Assembly: GCF_050699935.1 (NCBI RefSeq)
Contig: NZ_JBOHGB010000011.1
Span: 24,131 to 88,130 of the forward strand
DNA: 64,000 nt
Origin: Actinophytocola sp050699935
GTDB lineage: Bacteria > Actinomycetota > Actinomycetes > Mycobacteriales > Pseudonocardiaceae
Reading direction: 5' to 3'
Each line of letters opens with the position of its first letter. The stretch's first letter is position 1. The notes under the pieces are model-generated. The model worked only from the letters and a program-made list of their open reading frames with translations, was not told the DNA's origin and did no database searches. Shown here in pieces: positions 8,197 to 17,351 of the stretch. A program made the position numbers and the translations under genes.

Positions 8197-11121
8197 GTGG
8201 GACACCGTTCACCAACCGTCGTCGGCCGCGACTACGAGATAGGGGTCTTCCGCAGCGCCCTGGACGAGGTGACACGAGGACGGGGTCAGGTGCTGTTCCT
8301 GACCGGCGAGGCGGGGATCGGCAAGTCCCGCCTCGCCTCCGTCGCGACCGACCTGGCCTACGTGGCCAACATGAGCATCATGCGCGGCCGGGGCAGCGCG
8401 ATGAGCCGGACGATCCCGTTCCGCTGTCTCAACGAGGCGCTGCTCTCCCTCCAGCGGATGGGCACCACGATCGACATCGACGCGCTCGGTCCCTACCGGC
8501 CGGCGCTGGCCCGGCTGAACCCGGACTGGGGCACCCCCGCCGACGACACGTCCAGCGGCTCTCTGATCCTGCTCGCCGAGGGCGTGCTCCGGCTGACCGA
8601 GCTCGTAGGCCGCTCCGGCGGCTGCGCGGTCGTCGTCGACGACCTGCAGTACGCGGACCCGGACACCCTGGCGGCGCTCGAGTACGTGATCGACAACATC
8701 ACCCACCAGCCCACCCTGCTGCTCGGCACGATCCGCGACGAGGACTGCGACGCCCTCCGCTTCGCCCGCGCGGCGAGCCGGCGGGCCGCGGCCACCATGC
8801 TGGAGCTGAAGCGGTTGCCGCGGCGAGACGTCGCCGTGCTCGCCGGCGTGTGCCTCGGCGACGCTGACGGGTCGCCGGCCGAGCTGCCCGAGGCCGCCGT
8901 GGAGCTGCTGTGGGCCGGCAGCGTCGGCCTGCCGTTCCTGGTCGAGGAGCTGGCGGACGAGATCGTGTCGCAGGGCCGGCTGGTGCGCACCGACAGCGGG
9001 TGGACCATGGGCGAGACGACCAGTTCCTCCCCACCGCCCGCGCTGGTGCAGGGCATCGCCGCCAGGTTCGACCGGCTCGGCCAGGAGGCCCGGGAGTTCG
9101 TGTCGGTCGCGGCGGTCATCGGGCTGCGGTTCCCGCTCACGGTCGTGCGGGATGTCACCGGCCTGGACTACCGGACCCTGTTGCGGCACATGCAGAGCGA
9201 GCCGGTGGCCCACCTGCTCGGGCCGGACCCGCACACCCCCGACTGGTACCTGTTCAATCACGCGCTCATCGTCGACGCCTTGCTGACCCTGCTCCCCGAG
9301 CGGACCCAGGCCGACCTGGCTCGGCAGGCGGCCGACGCCGTGGAGTCGCTTCACCCCGGGGTCCCCGGCGACTGGTGCCACCTGTGCGCACGGTTGCGGG
9401 AGACGGCCGGCCAGCTGGCCGATGCCGGGGCCCTCTACGCCGAGGCGGGCCGTCGCGCCCTGGCCCAGGGTGCCGCCCAGTCGGCCGTCACCCTGCTCGA
9501 CCGGTCGCTGGAGCTGCTGGTGCACGACCCGGCCCGCCGGTTCGAGGCGCTCGAGACCCAGCTGCTGGCGCTCACCGAGGCCGGGCGGATGGATCAGGCC
9601 CTGACCATCGGCGCCACGTTCGACGAGGTGAGCGCGAACCTGGACCGGGTCCACCGCGCGCGGCTGCACACTCGGCTCGCGTGGGCGGCGAACCTGGCGG
9701 GCCGCACGGACGACGGCCTCGCTCAGGTGCGCATCGCCCGAGCTCTGCTCGGCCCGGATGCGGCGCCCGAGGACAGCGCGCCCATCGACGTGGTCGCCGC
9801 GCACCTGGAGCTCGACCAGGCCGACCCCGGCCGGTTGGAACGGGCCGAGGCCACGGCCCTGCGCGCGGCGACCATCGCCGAGCGGATCCCGCTGCCCGAG
9901 GTCGCCTGCCAGGCGTGGCAGCTGCTCGGTGCCCTGACCAAGCGGCACGACCCGCGGCGGGCCACGGAGTACCTGGAGCAGAGCCGGGCCTTCGCGATCG
10001 TCCACGGCCTGCCGATCTGGGAGATCCACGCCCTGGTCCGGCTCGGCCTCGACGACGCCCTGCGGGACGGTGACGTCGCGCGGCTGGAGCAGGCCAGGGA
10101 CCTCGCCTCGCGCATCGGCGCGGTGGTCGCGCGCTACCAGTCCGAGGTCAACCTGGGCCTGCAGTTGGTGCTGCGCGGCGAGTTCGCGGCCGCCGGCGCG
10201 CTGATCGACGACGTGTCCTCGGCCGCCGCCCGGCTGGGTCTGCTGGAGATCCACCAGTTCATGCTCGTCCTGCGCGCGATCCTGGCCGGACACCGCGGTG
10301 ACCGGGTCGACCTGGTCGCGGCGCGGGAGCAGCTGTCCGGGCTGGGCGGTGACCTGTCCCAGCACGTGCCGCGGCTGCACGGCCTGGCCGACGCGTTCTG
10401 CTCACTGCTGGAGGAGGACCAGGACGGCACCCGCCGGGACCTCGCCGCCGCGCTGACCGCCGAGCAGGCCATCCCGACCACCTTCCACCTCACCGGCCGT
10501 TACGGCCTGGACCTGCTCCTTCGCGCGCTGGAGGGCACCCTCACCCGGGCCGGGTACCAGGAGACGATCGCGAGCCCGTCCGCCGGGTTCCGGTGGGACA
10601 ACCACTTCGCCTTGCTCGCCGACGCCGTCCTGGCCGGTCGCCAGGGCGACCTCGAACGCGCCGAGGCGGCCCTGGCCGAGAGCCAGCGCGTGGGCGAGCT
10701 GTACCCGATGGCCCGCCACCTCGGCCTGCGCCTGGTGGGCGAGGCGGCGGCACGCGACGGCTGGGGCAGCCCGGAGACTTGGCTGCGCGCCGCGGAACTG
10801 TACTTCCACAACGCCGGCGTGCCGGCTGTCGCGGGAGCGTGCCGCGCGCAGCTGCGTCAGATGGGACTGCGCATCCCGCAGCGGCGGTCCGGCACCCATG
10901 AGGTCCCCGATCGTCTGAGGGTGGCCGGGGTGACGGTGCGGGAGTACGAGGTCCTCCGCCTACTCGGGGATCGCCTGGCAAACAACGAGATCGCGGCATA
11001 CCTGCACGTCTCCCGCCGCACCGTGGAGAAGCACGTCTCGAGCCTGCTGGCCAAGACCGGCCTCGCGAACCGACTCGCCCTCAGCAAACTCGCCACCAGC
11101 GCATTGGGACACAAGCAGTAA
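8197..11121 (+). CDS. LuxR-family (LAL-type) ATP-binding transcriptional regulator
   Basis: A 974-residue large regulator with an N-terminal AAA/NACHT-like ATPase (Walker A GEAGIGKSRL near residue 40; Walker B VVVDDLQYAD near 150), a long alpha-helical TPR-like middle, and a C-terminal LuxR helix-turn-helix (TVREYEVLRLLGDRL, NNEIAAYLHVSRRTVEKHV). Size and order match LAL regulators, which commonly act as pathway-specific activators of antibiotic clusters. It begins with GTG 8197, 31 bp after the precursor gene, so it is probably cotranscribed with it and likely controls the lanM locus (inference). Confidence 0.9.
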   Translation: MGHRSPTVVGRDYEIGVFRSALDEVTRGRGQVLFLTGEAGIGKSRLASVATDLAYVANMSIMRGRGSAMSRTIPFRCLNEALLSLQRMGTTIDIDALGPYRPALARLNPDWGTPADDTSSGSLILLAEGVLRLTELVGRSGGCAVVVDDLQYADPDTLAALEYVIDNITHQPTLLLGTIRDEDCDALRFARAASRRAAATMLELKRLPRRDVAVLAGVCLGDADGSPAELPEAAVELLWAGSVGLPFLVEELADEIVSQGRLVRTDSGWTMGETTSSSPPPALVQGIAARFDRLGQEAREFVSVAAVIGLRFPLTVVRDVTGLDYRTLLRHMQSEPVAHLLGPDPHTPDWYLFNHALIVDALLTLLPERTQADLARQAADAVESLHPGVPGDWCHLCARLRETAGQLADAGALYAEAGRRALAQGAAQSAVTLLDRSLELLVHDPARRFEALETQLLALTEAGRMDQALTIGATFDEVSANLDRVHRARLHTRLAWAANLAGRTDDGLAQVRIARALLGPDAAPEDSAPIDVVAAHLELDQADPGRLERAEATALRAATIAERIPLPEVACQAWQLLGALTKRHDPRRATEYLEQSRAFAIVHGLPIWEIHALVRLGLDDALRDGDVARLEQARDLASRIGAVVARYQSEVNLGLQLVLRGEFAAAGALIDDVSSAAARLGLLEIHQFMLVLRAILAGHRGDRVDLVAAREQLSGLGGDLSQHVPRLHGLADAFCSLLEEDQDGTRRDLAAALTAEQAIPTTFHLTGRYGLDLLLRALEGTLTRAGYQETIASPSAGFRWDNHFALLADAVLAGRQGDLERAEAALAESQRVGELYPMARHLGLRLVGEAAARDGWGSPETWLRAAELYFHNAGVPAVAGACRAQLRQMGLRIPQRRSGTHEVPDRLRVAGVTVREYEVLRLLGDRLANNEIAAYLHVSRRTVEKHVSSLLAKTGLANRLALSKLATSALGHKQ

Positions 11122-11363
11122 CGACGTCACCAGCCGGAAGCCACACGCGTAACAGGTGAGGACCAGGTCACCGGCGGGCGGCAGTTGCCCGCTCGCGTTC
11201 CCGGTCTGCCGCGCCATGACGTCGGTGAGACAACGCGGTCGCCCCGCCCGGTAGATGGTGTTTGTGGATTGATCTGTTGGCGCCGGATGCGCGCGGCGCC
11301 GATGGCTGCCGTCGGATCGTCCCGCTCGCGGCGAACAGCAGCCAGTGAGGCCGCCGAACCCCA

Positions 11364-12263
11364 TCAGACGTGGCTCCGCTGTGGGGAGTTGGTCGTGCGG
11401 TATGGGTGGAGAGCCAACCCGGGCACGCCCCAGTTCTCGACCAGGAGCGCTTCGCCCGCGGCCGAGTCGGTGAACAGCAGGTGGCCGTCGGAGCTGATCG
11501 CGGCATTCGTATAGTGGTGGCTCGGCCCCGGCCGGAACGTGTTCAGCAGCTCGCCCCGCGCAGACCAGGTCTGCAGTTCGCCAGGGGTGCGGGTCCCGTG
11601 TTCCTGGCCGAGGGCGCAGATGACGGTGTTGCCTTCGACGTCGAATGCGAAGCCGTCGGGTTTGCCTGCTGTCATCTGGATGAAGGTGTCCTGGTCGCGA
11701 ATACCGCGGTCGTCGAGGGTGAGCTTCATGATTCGCGAGTCACCGGTCGACGCCACGTACAGCTCGTCGTCTCGGTGGCTGAAGCCGATGCCGTTGGGGT
11801 ACCAGGCCGGTGAGCTGAGCAGCTCAGCGTCGCCGGTCGTGATGTCGACGCGCCAGATCCGCCCGCCACCGTCGCGGTTGGGCCGTCTGCGGGTCGGATC
11901 TGTGACGTAGAGGAACCCGTCCGGGCCGAAGCAGAGATCGTTCGGCCAGATCGGATCCCTCGTGACCCACTCGACCCTGCCGTCGGGATACAGCGCCTGG
12001 ACGCCCCCGGTCTGGCCGCCCCGATCCGGCTCGCGAAAGCTCAGGCCGACAGCGCCGCACTGGGCGATGTAGAGGATGCCGTCCGGGCCTTCGGTCAGGC
12101 CGTTCGGGCCGCCACCGACGTCGTAGGTGCGCAACACCGTGCCGTCGCGCGCGAGGCGCCGGATCACGCCTTGGTCGATCGACGCCACGGCGATCTCCCC
12201 GTTGGCCGTGAAGACCGGACCTTCGGCGAAGCCGAGTCCTGTGGCGAGTGGATGTGCGTTCAC
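11364..12263 (-). CDS. SMP-30/gluconolactonase/LRE family protein
   Basis: A 299-residue six-bladed beta-propeller with the repeated family signatures: GFAEGPVFTANGEIAVAS (N-terminal metal-ligand Glu), GGGPNGLTEGPDGILYIAQ, WPNDLCFGPDGFLYVTDP, WYPNGIGFSHRDDELYVAS and KPDGFAFDVEGNTVICA. The family hydrolyses sugar lactones (gluconolactone type) or related cyclic esters with a divalent metal. It lies convergent with lanthipeptide region 1 and beside the LysR gene, both on the minus strand, so it probably belongs to the sugar-acid island at 13.4-18.3 kb. Substrate is unknown. Confidence 0.85.
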   Translation of the reverse strand: MNAHPLATGLGFAEGPVFTANGEIAVASIDQGVIRRLARDGTVLRTYDVGGGPNGLTEGPDGILYIAQCGAVGLSFREPDRGGQTGGVQALYPDGRVEWVTRDPIWPNDLCFGPDGFLYVTDPTRRRPNRDGGGRIWRVDITTGDAELLSSPAWYPNGIGFSHRDDELYVASTGDSRIMKLTLDDRGIRDQDTFIQMTAGKPDGFAFDVEGNTVICALGQEHGTRTPGELQTWSARGELLNTFRPGPSHHYTNAAISSDGHLLFTDSAAGEALLVENWGVPGLALHPYRTTNSPQRSHV

Positions 12264-12411
12264 GTGTGCCCCTCGCGTCTGTGCGAAGTGCGACCGGTGC
12301 CCGGTCGTGGAACTCTGGTGCGGCGTCTGTGCTCGTCGTGACCCTATGTTCGCACTGCGATCGTGTCCAATAATTTGTCCTTTCCTACTGATATGTATTG
12401 CCTATTTGTCG

Positions 12412-13305
12412 TCATCTGATCGCGGTGCCGGCCTGCTTGGCGACGTCGACGAAGGCGGCCACCACCGGGGTCTCGAGACTGCCCGGACGAAACGCGATCC
12501 CCAGGCCCAGTCTCGGCCGGGGACCCTTGATCGGCACGTAGACCGCGCCAGGACGCTCCAGCCGCTGCACCGTCGAGGCGATGAATCCCACGCCCATGCC
12601 GGCGGCGGCCAGCGCGATGATCGATTGCGCGGGGTGTGCCTCGTGCGCGATGCGCGGGCTGAACCCGGCGTCCCGGCACAGGCTGATGATCGAGTCGTGG
12701 AGCTGCGGCCCGATGTCGCGAGGGAAGAGGATGAAGTCCTCGCCGGCCAGCTCTTTCAGTGTGATCTCCGGCCTGGCCGCGAGCCGATGCGTCGCCGGCA
12801 GTACGACCGCGAACGGTGGCTCGGCGATCGTCTGGAAGGCGAGATCGGCGTCTTCCAGCGGTGGATGGAGGATGCCCGCGTCGATCGTGCCGTCGCGGAG
12901 GGCTCGCTCCTGTTCGAACGTCGTCATCTCGTGGACCACGAGCCCGATCTTCGGTAGCCGCCCGGCGAACGCGTGCGCGATCTCTGGGAACGCGATGTAC
13001 AGCGCCGGCGCGGTGATTCCGATCGTCACCTGGCCGAGCTCGCCGCGGTTCGTCCGCTGTGCGAGCGCGACCGCGAGCTCCAGCTGCCGTAACGACTTGC
13101 GTGCTTCGCGGAGGAAGACCTCGCCCGCCCTGGTCAGCGAGACGGAGCGCTTCGTGCGGGCCGCCAGCTGGACCCCCAGCTCGTCTTCCAGTTTGACGAT
13201 CTGCTGGCTCATGGCCGGTTGGGAGATGTGGCAGCGCGCGGCCGCCCGATGGAAGTTGAGCTCCTCGGCAAGGGCGACGAAGCACTGGAGTCGAAAGGCG
13301 TCCAT
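12412..13305 (-). CDS. LysR-family transcriptional regulator
   Basis: I place the start at ATG 13305 (MDAFRLQCFVALAEELNF), giving 297 residues, the usual LTTR length. An upstream open extension is unlikely to be coded. The winged helix-turn-helix is at residues 1-60 (HRAAARCHISQPAMSQQIVK). A LysR substrate-binding domain follows, with VTIGITAPALYIAFPEIAHAF and a conserved IIALAAAGMGVGFI segment. It is transcribed divergently from the MFS gene across an AT-rich 153-bp spacer, so it most likely controls the downstream catabolic operon in response to an organic or sugar acid. Confidence 0.9.
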   Translation of the reverse strand: MDAFRLQCFVALAEELNFHRAAARCHISQPAMSQQIVKLEDELGVQLAARTKRSVSLTRAGEVFLREARKSLRQLELAVALAQRTNRGELGQVTIGITAPALYIAFPEIAHAFAGRLPKIGLVVHEMTTFEQERALRDGTIDAGILHPPLEDADLAFQTIAEPPFAVVLPATHRLAARPEITLKELAGEDFILFPRDIGPQLHDSIISLCRDAGFSPRIAHEAHPAQSIIALAAAGMGVGFIASTVQRLERPGAVYVPIKGPRPRLGLGIAFRPGSLETPVVAAFVDVAKQAGTAIR

Positions 13306-13458
13306 GAGCAAATAATAAGCAAATCCAATCAGATGAGACAAAGAAAGAGTTGGACGATATCGCTGGGGCGGTCTTAGCGTGGCGGCACCGCGACGGTGGA
13401 CGAGGCTCACCGAGGGCATCCGAGGTGTGCCTGACCCGTTCTCGCCCAAGGAGATGCA
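13306..13458. promoter_or_regulatory. Divergent LysR/MFS promoter region
   Basis: A spacer whose left part is much richer in A/T than its surroundings (AAATAATAAGCAAATCC near 13310-13330). It separates a LysR gene from the operon it faces, the usual place for LTTR boxes and both promoters. I could not settle on one T-N11-A site by eye. Confidence 0.5.
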
Positions 13459-14961
13459 ATGACGCCCTCTCTCGAGAGCCAGGACAACGCTCGTGCTGCC
13501 GTGCTCCTCGAACGAGTCGAGAAGACACCGGTCGGCAGGCCGCAGCGACGGATCGCGACCCAGACGGGCCTGGGCTACACCTACGAGGGGCTGGACGCGG
13601 CGACTGTGTCGATCATCCTCCCCGCGGCGACCGCGGTCTTCGGGCTTACCGGTGCCGAGACGGGGCTGCTCGGCAGCAGCGTGCTGATCGGCTTCATGGT
13701 CGGTTCCCTTATCGGCGGTGGCCTCAGCGACAGCTACGGCCGCCGAGCGGTGCTCATGCTCGCGCTCGCGGTATTCGCGTTCGGCAGTCTGCTCGGGGCC
13801 GTGGCGCCGACGTGGGAGTTCCTGTTCGTGGCCAGGGTGATCACCGGGGTCGGCTGCGGTGCCGAGGTCGTCGTCGCCGCTGTCTACGTGAGCGAGATGA
13901 TCGCGACGCGAAATCGTGAAACCTATGTGTCCGCGGTGGTCGTGTTCGTCTCGGCCGGCTGGTGCATTGCCGCGCTACTGGGCGTCATATTCGGCGAGGT
14001 CGACGGGGGCTTCCGCTACATCCAGTTCGCGGGTGCGCTGCCCGTCTTCGCACTGCTGATCTGGCGGCGCGTACTGCCGGAGTCGCCGCGATGGCTGCTG
14101 GCCAAGGGCCGGATCGACGAGGCGGAGAACGTCGTCGACTACCTCGAGGGCACGGCGCGGTCCTTCAAGCGTCTGCCACGCGACCAACGAGTGCGCACCG
14201 GTGCCTCCGGCGCGGTCTTCGCGAATGCGCTGCGCAGCTATGCCGACGCGTTCGGCCGGACACTCATCCGCCACACGCTGCTCGGCGCCTTCACATGGTT
14301 CATCATTTTCTTCTGCTTCTACGGGTTCTTCACGTGGATCCCGAGCCTGCTGATCAAGGAAGGCTACGCCGTCGCGGCGAGTTTTATGTTCACCTTGCTC
14401 ATCAATCTGGCGCAGATCCCGGGATACGCGTCGGCGTCGTTCCTGCTGCGCCGCTTCGAGCCCAAGCGCCTTCTCGCCGCGTACTTCGTTCTCGGCGCGA
14501 TGTCGGCGGCTGGCATGGCGTATGCGGTGAACGCCGCCATGATCCTCGTGTTCGGCTGCCTGATGGCGTTCTTCATGAGCGGCCTCACCGGGGCGAACTA
14601 CGCTTACACCCCGCAGTTCTTCCGCACCCGCAGCCGCAACTCCGGGGCCGCGGCGGCGTCCGCGCTCGGCCGCAGCGGCTCGATCCTGGCTCCGATCATC
14701 ATCGGCGTGTTCTTCGACAACATCGGCTTCGCTGGTGTGTTCTTCATGCTGATGGCGGTCATGCTGCTCGGCGCGGTCGGTCTGGGACTGTTCGGTCCGC
14801 GGGTGAAGAACAAGTCGCACGAGCTGCTCGAGGCGGAGCGGACGGGCACGGTCGACGCGCTGGGTGGAGCGGCGGTCGATCCCGCTGCGCCGGCCGTCCT
14901 GGATCGGGCTGTTGCGCCCACCGCCGAGCCGAAAAGTCCCAGCCCCGTCGAGCAACCTTGA
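13459..14961 (+). CDS. MFS metabolite:H+ symporter
   Basis: A 500-residue major facilitator with about 12 membrane segments and the MFS loop motif (GGGLSDSYGRRAVLM, about residues 90-105, plus RVLPESPRWLLAKGR after TM6, typical of the sugar/aromatic acid porter branch). The N-terminal segment GLGYTYEGLDAATVSIILP resembles the DxxD-type entry motif of organic acid transporters. It is the first gene of the operon, with an AAGGAG ribosome site before ATG 13459. It probably imports the acid processed by the next three enzymes. Confidence 0.88.
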   Translation: MTPSLESQDNARAAVLLERVEKTPVGRPQRRIATQTGLGYTYEGLDAATVSIILPAATAVFGLTGAETGLLGSSVLIGFMVGSLIGGGLSDSYGRRAVLMLALAVFAFGSLLGAVAPTWEFLFVARVITGVGCGAEVVVAAVYVSEMIATRNRETYVSAVVVFVSAGWCIAALLGVIFGEVDGGFRYIQFAGALPVFALLIWRRVLPESPRWLLAKGRIDEAENVVDYLEGTARSFKRLPRDQRVRTGASGAVFANALRSYADAFGRTLIRHTLLGAFTWFIIFFCFYGFFTWIPSLLIKEGYAVAASFMFTLLINLAQIPGYASASFLLRRFEPKRLLAAYFVLGAMSAAGMAYAVNAAMILVFGCLMAFFMSGLTGANYAYTPQFFRTRSRNSGAAAASALGRSGSILAPIIIGVFFDNIGFAGVFFMLMAVMLLGAVGLGLFGPRVKNKSHELLEAERTGTVDALGGAAVDPAAPAVLDRAVAPTAEPKSPSPVEQP

Positions 14962-15007
14962 GTCCGAATCGGACCACTGCCTGCCCGGCCGCCGAGTCAG
15001 GAGAGTG

Positions 15008-16213
15008 ATGAACGTACAACGGCAGCCGGCGGACCGTGTCCTCATCACCGGAGTCGAGACGCTTGTCGTCAACGCGGAGATGCGCAACTGGATTCTGGTG
15101 AAGGTGCTGACCGATCAGGACGGCCTGCACGGCTGGGGAGAAGCGAGCCTCAACTGGAAGACGGCCGCTGTGCTCGGTGCGGTACGCGACCTTGAGCCGC
15201 TGCTCGTCGGCACGGACGCGCGCGACATCGAGTCCGCGATGCAACGCATGGTCAAGCACAGCTACTACCGGATGGGGATCGTCGGTGTCACCGCGATGAG
15301 CGGCATCGAGCACGCTCTGTGGGACATCTACGGCAAGAGTGTCGGCCTGCCGGTCTGGCGGCTGCTCGGTGGGCGGACCCGGGACAAGGTGCGCGTGTAC
15401 ACCCACCTGGGGCTCGGCGAGATGAGCGCCGTGTACGAGGCGTTCGACCCCGGCAAGGTGCGGGATCAGGCGCAAGGTGTGGTCGAGCGCGGGTACGGCG
15501 CGCTCAAAGTGGTCATCATCCCGTACACCGGCTACACGGCGGGTCTGGCCGAGGTCCGGCGGGTCGAGTCGCTGATGGGGACGTTGCGGGAGGCGGTCGG
15601 CGACGACGTCGACATCATGGTCGACTTTCACGGCCGGCCCGCGTCGACGGCGGCCTCGGTGTCCTACATCAGGGCGATCGAGCCGTTCGACCCGATGTTC
15701 TGCGAGGAACCGGTCGCGCCAGGCGACACCGACGCGATGGTGGCCGTCGCTCGCCAGGTGCGCAGCCCGCTCGCCGCCGGCGAGCGGCTCGTCGGGCTCG
15801 CCGAGTTCCTTCCGCTGCTGGCGAGCAGGTCGATCCAGGTCGCACAGCCCGATCTCAACCACACGGGCGGCCTGCTCGAGGGAAAGAAGATCGCGGCGCT
15901 CGCCGAGGCGCAACTGGTCGGGATCGCGCCACACAACCCGAACGGCCCGGTGGCGGGAGCGGCAGCCCTGCACTTCGACGTGAGCACACCGAACTTCGTG
16001 ATCCAGGAGGAGATGTCCGGCGCGGTGCCCTGGTACCACGATGTCGTGTCGGCGACGCCGATAACGCGCAGCGGCGGGTACTGGGAGATCCCGACCGCAC
16101 CCGGGCTGGGCATCGAGATCGACGAGTCCGAGGCGGCGAAGCATCCGTACGCACCCGAGGTCGTGCACAGCCGCTCGGCGGTGCTCGCCGACGGAACGAT
16201 CGCCAATTGGTGA
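15008..16213 (+). CDS. Mandelate racemase/enolase-superfamily dehydratase (galactonate-dehydratase-like)
   Basis: A 401-residue enolase-superfamily enzyme. ATG 15008 follows an AGGAGAG site. Catalytic and metal-binding residues sit in IMVDFHGRPAS (Asp, His), FCEEPVAPGD (Glu), LAAGERLVG (Glu) and GIAPHNPNGPVAG (His), the DFHG/EEP/GER/HNPNGP pattern seen in D-galactonate and mannonate dehydratase-like members. The expected reaction is dehydration of an aldonic or related hydroxyacid to a 2-keto-3-deoxy acid. The substrate cannot be set from sequence. It lies between the importer and the Fe-ADH gene. Confidence 0.85.
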   Translation: MNVQRQPADRVLITGVETLVVNAEMRNWILVKVLTDQDGLHGWGEASLNWKTAAVLGAVRDLEPLLVGTDARDIESAMQRMVKHSYYRMGIVGVTAMSGIEHALWDIYGKSVGLPVWRLLGGRTRDKVRVYTHLGLGEMSAVYEAFDPGKVRDQAQGVVERGYGALKVVIIPYTGYTAGLAEVRRVESLMGTLREAVGDDVDIMVDFHGRPASTAASVSYIRAIEPFDPMFCEEPVAPGDTDAMVAVARQVRSPLAAGERLVGLAEFLPLLASRSIQVAQPDLNHTGGLLEGKKIAALAEAQLVGIAPHNPNGPVAGAAALHFDVSTPNFVIQEEMSGAVPWYHDVVSATPITRSGGYWEIPTAPGLGIEIDESEAAKHPYAPEVVHSRSAVLADGTIANW

Positions 16214-16246
16214 CCGCGACGACAAGGGGAAGACGAGGGGAAACCG

Positions 16247-17350
16247 TTGACCACGACGAAGATGAGCTTCCGCACGCCCGGCGGCGTGTACAACGCGACG
16301 CCGTCCCGCATCGTGTTCGGCCTCGGCTCGATCAGCGGACTGGCCGATGAGGTGCGGCGACTGGGCGCGACGCGCGCGCTCGTCGTCAGCACGGCCGGAC
16401 GGGTCGAGCTCGCCCGGGACGCGCTGTCGATTCTCGGGCCGCTTGGCGTCGGTCTGCACCCGGAAGCGATTTCGCAGGTGCCGATGGAGCTGGCCGAGCG
16501 GGGCCGGGCACGGACGCGCGAACTGGACGCGGACTGCCTGGTGACCATCGGGGGAGGGGCGGCGACCGGGCTCGGCAAGGGCATCGCGCTCGAGCTGGGC
16601 ATCCCGATCGTCGCCGTGCCGACCACCTACTGCGGTTCGGAGATGACCGGCTTCTGCGGCATCACGATCAGCGGAGTCAAGCGGATGCACACCAGCCTCA
16701 ACATGCTGCCCTCGACAGTCATCTACGACGCCGAGCTCAGCAAATCCCTGCCGGCGGCGGTGTCTGCTTCGAGCGCGTTCAACGCCCTCGCCCACTGCGT
16801 CGACTCCATCTACCTGCCCACGATCTCCCCGCTGCTGCGGCATGCGGCCGTCGAGGGTGCGGCCACGGTCGCGGAGTTCCTGCCGCGCGTGCTCGACGAA
16901 CCGTCTGATGTGGAGTCCCGCCAGCAGATGCACTACGGCGCCTTCCTGGCCGGTGCCAGCCTCACCGGTGGATTCTCGCTGCAGCACACGGTCGCGCACG
17001 TGCTCGGCGGCAGCTTCGGTATCCAGCACGGTCTGGCCCACGCGATCGTCCTGCCGCACGTCACCGCATACCTGCAGACGTATGTCGGCGAGGCGTTACG
17101 CCCGATCGCCGACGCCCTGCTCACCGACGACCTGCCCGGGGCGATCTTCGATCTGCTCGCCGCCACGGGCATTCCGACCAGCCTGGCGGCGGACGGGATG
17201 ACCCGGGACGACCTTGCGCGGGCGGTGGAGATCGTGATCGAGACGAGGTCCGAGGGAGTCGACAGCGGCCTCCCGGTGACGGCCGAGGCGGTAAGCCGCA
17301 TCCTCGACGACGCGTTCGCCGGGCTCCGTCCCCCGGCGACGGGACGCTGA
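16247..17350 (+). CDS. Maleylacetate reductase / iron-type alcohol dehydrogenase
   Basis: A 367-residue group III (iron-containing) alcohol dehydrogenase. The N terminus (PSRIVFGLGSISGLADEV) and NAD-binding loop (LVTIGGGAATGLGKGIAL; PTTYCGSEMT) are those of maleylacetate reductases. Metal-ligand histidines fall in NALAHCVDSIY, LQHTVAHVLGG and IQHGLAHAIVLPH. Start is TTG 16247 after GAGGGG, with ATG 16262 as the alternative. Maleylacetate reductase usually accompanies hydroxyquinol dioxygenase, which is absent here, so in this operon it may reduce another ketoacid (inference). Confidence 0.85.
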   Translation: MTTTKMSFRTPGGVYNATPSRIVFGLGSISGLADEVRRLGATRALVVSTAGRVELARDALSILGPLGVGLHPEAISQVPMELAERGRARTRELDADCLVTIGGGAATGLGKGIALELGIPIVAVPTTYCGSEMTGFCGITISGVKRMHTSLNMLPSTVIYDAELSKSLPAAVSASSAFNALAHCVDSIYLPTISPLLRHAAVEGAATVAEFLPRVLDEPSDVESRQQMHYGAFLAGASLTGGFSLQHTVAHVLGGSFGIQHGLAHAIVLPHVTAYLQTYVGEALRPIADALLTDDLPGAIFDLLAATGIPTSLAADGMTRDDLARAVEIVIETRSEGVDSGLPVTAEAVSRILDDAFAGLRPPATGR

Positions 17351-17351
17351 G

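Noticed and set aside
8209..10380. 723-codon open frame opposite the LuxR regulator
   Set aside because: Antisense to a clear regulator with Walker and HTH motifs; sequence is low-complexity Gln/Arg/Gly typical of a shadow.
13305..13449. Upstream extension of the LysR gene
   Set aside because: Residues upstream of MDAFRLQCF are not LysR-like and would overlap the promoter region of the MFS gene.
14759..17059. Long open frame of 766 codons on the minus strand
   Set aside because: It is the antisense shadow of the dehydratase and maleylacetate reductase genes in GC-rich DNA; composition (Arg, His, Asp rich) is that of a shadow and no motifs occur.
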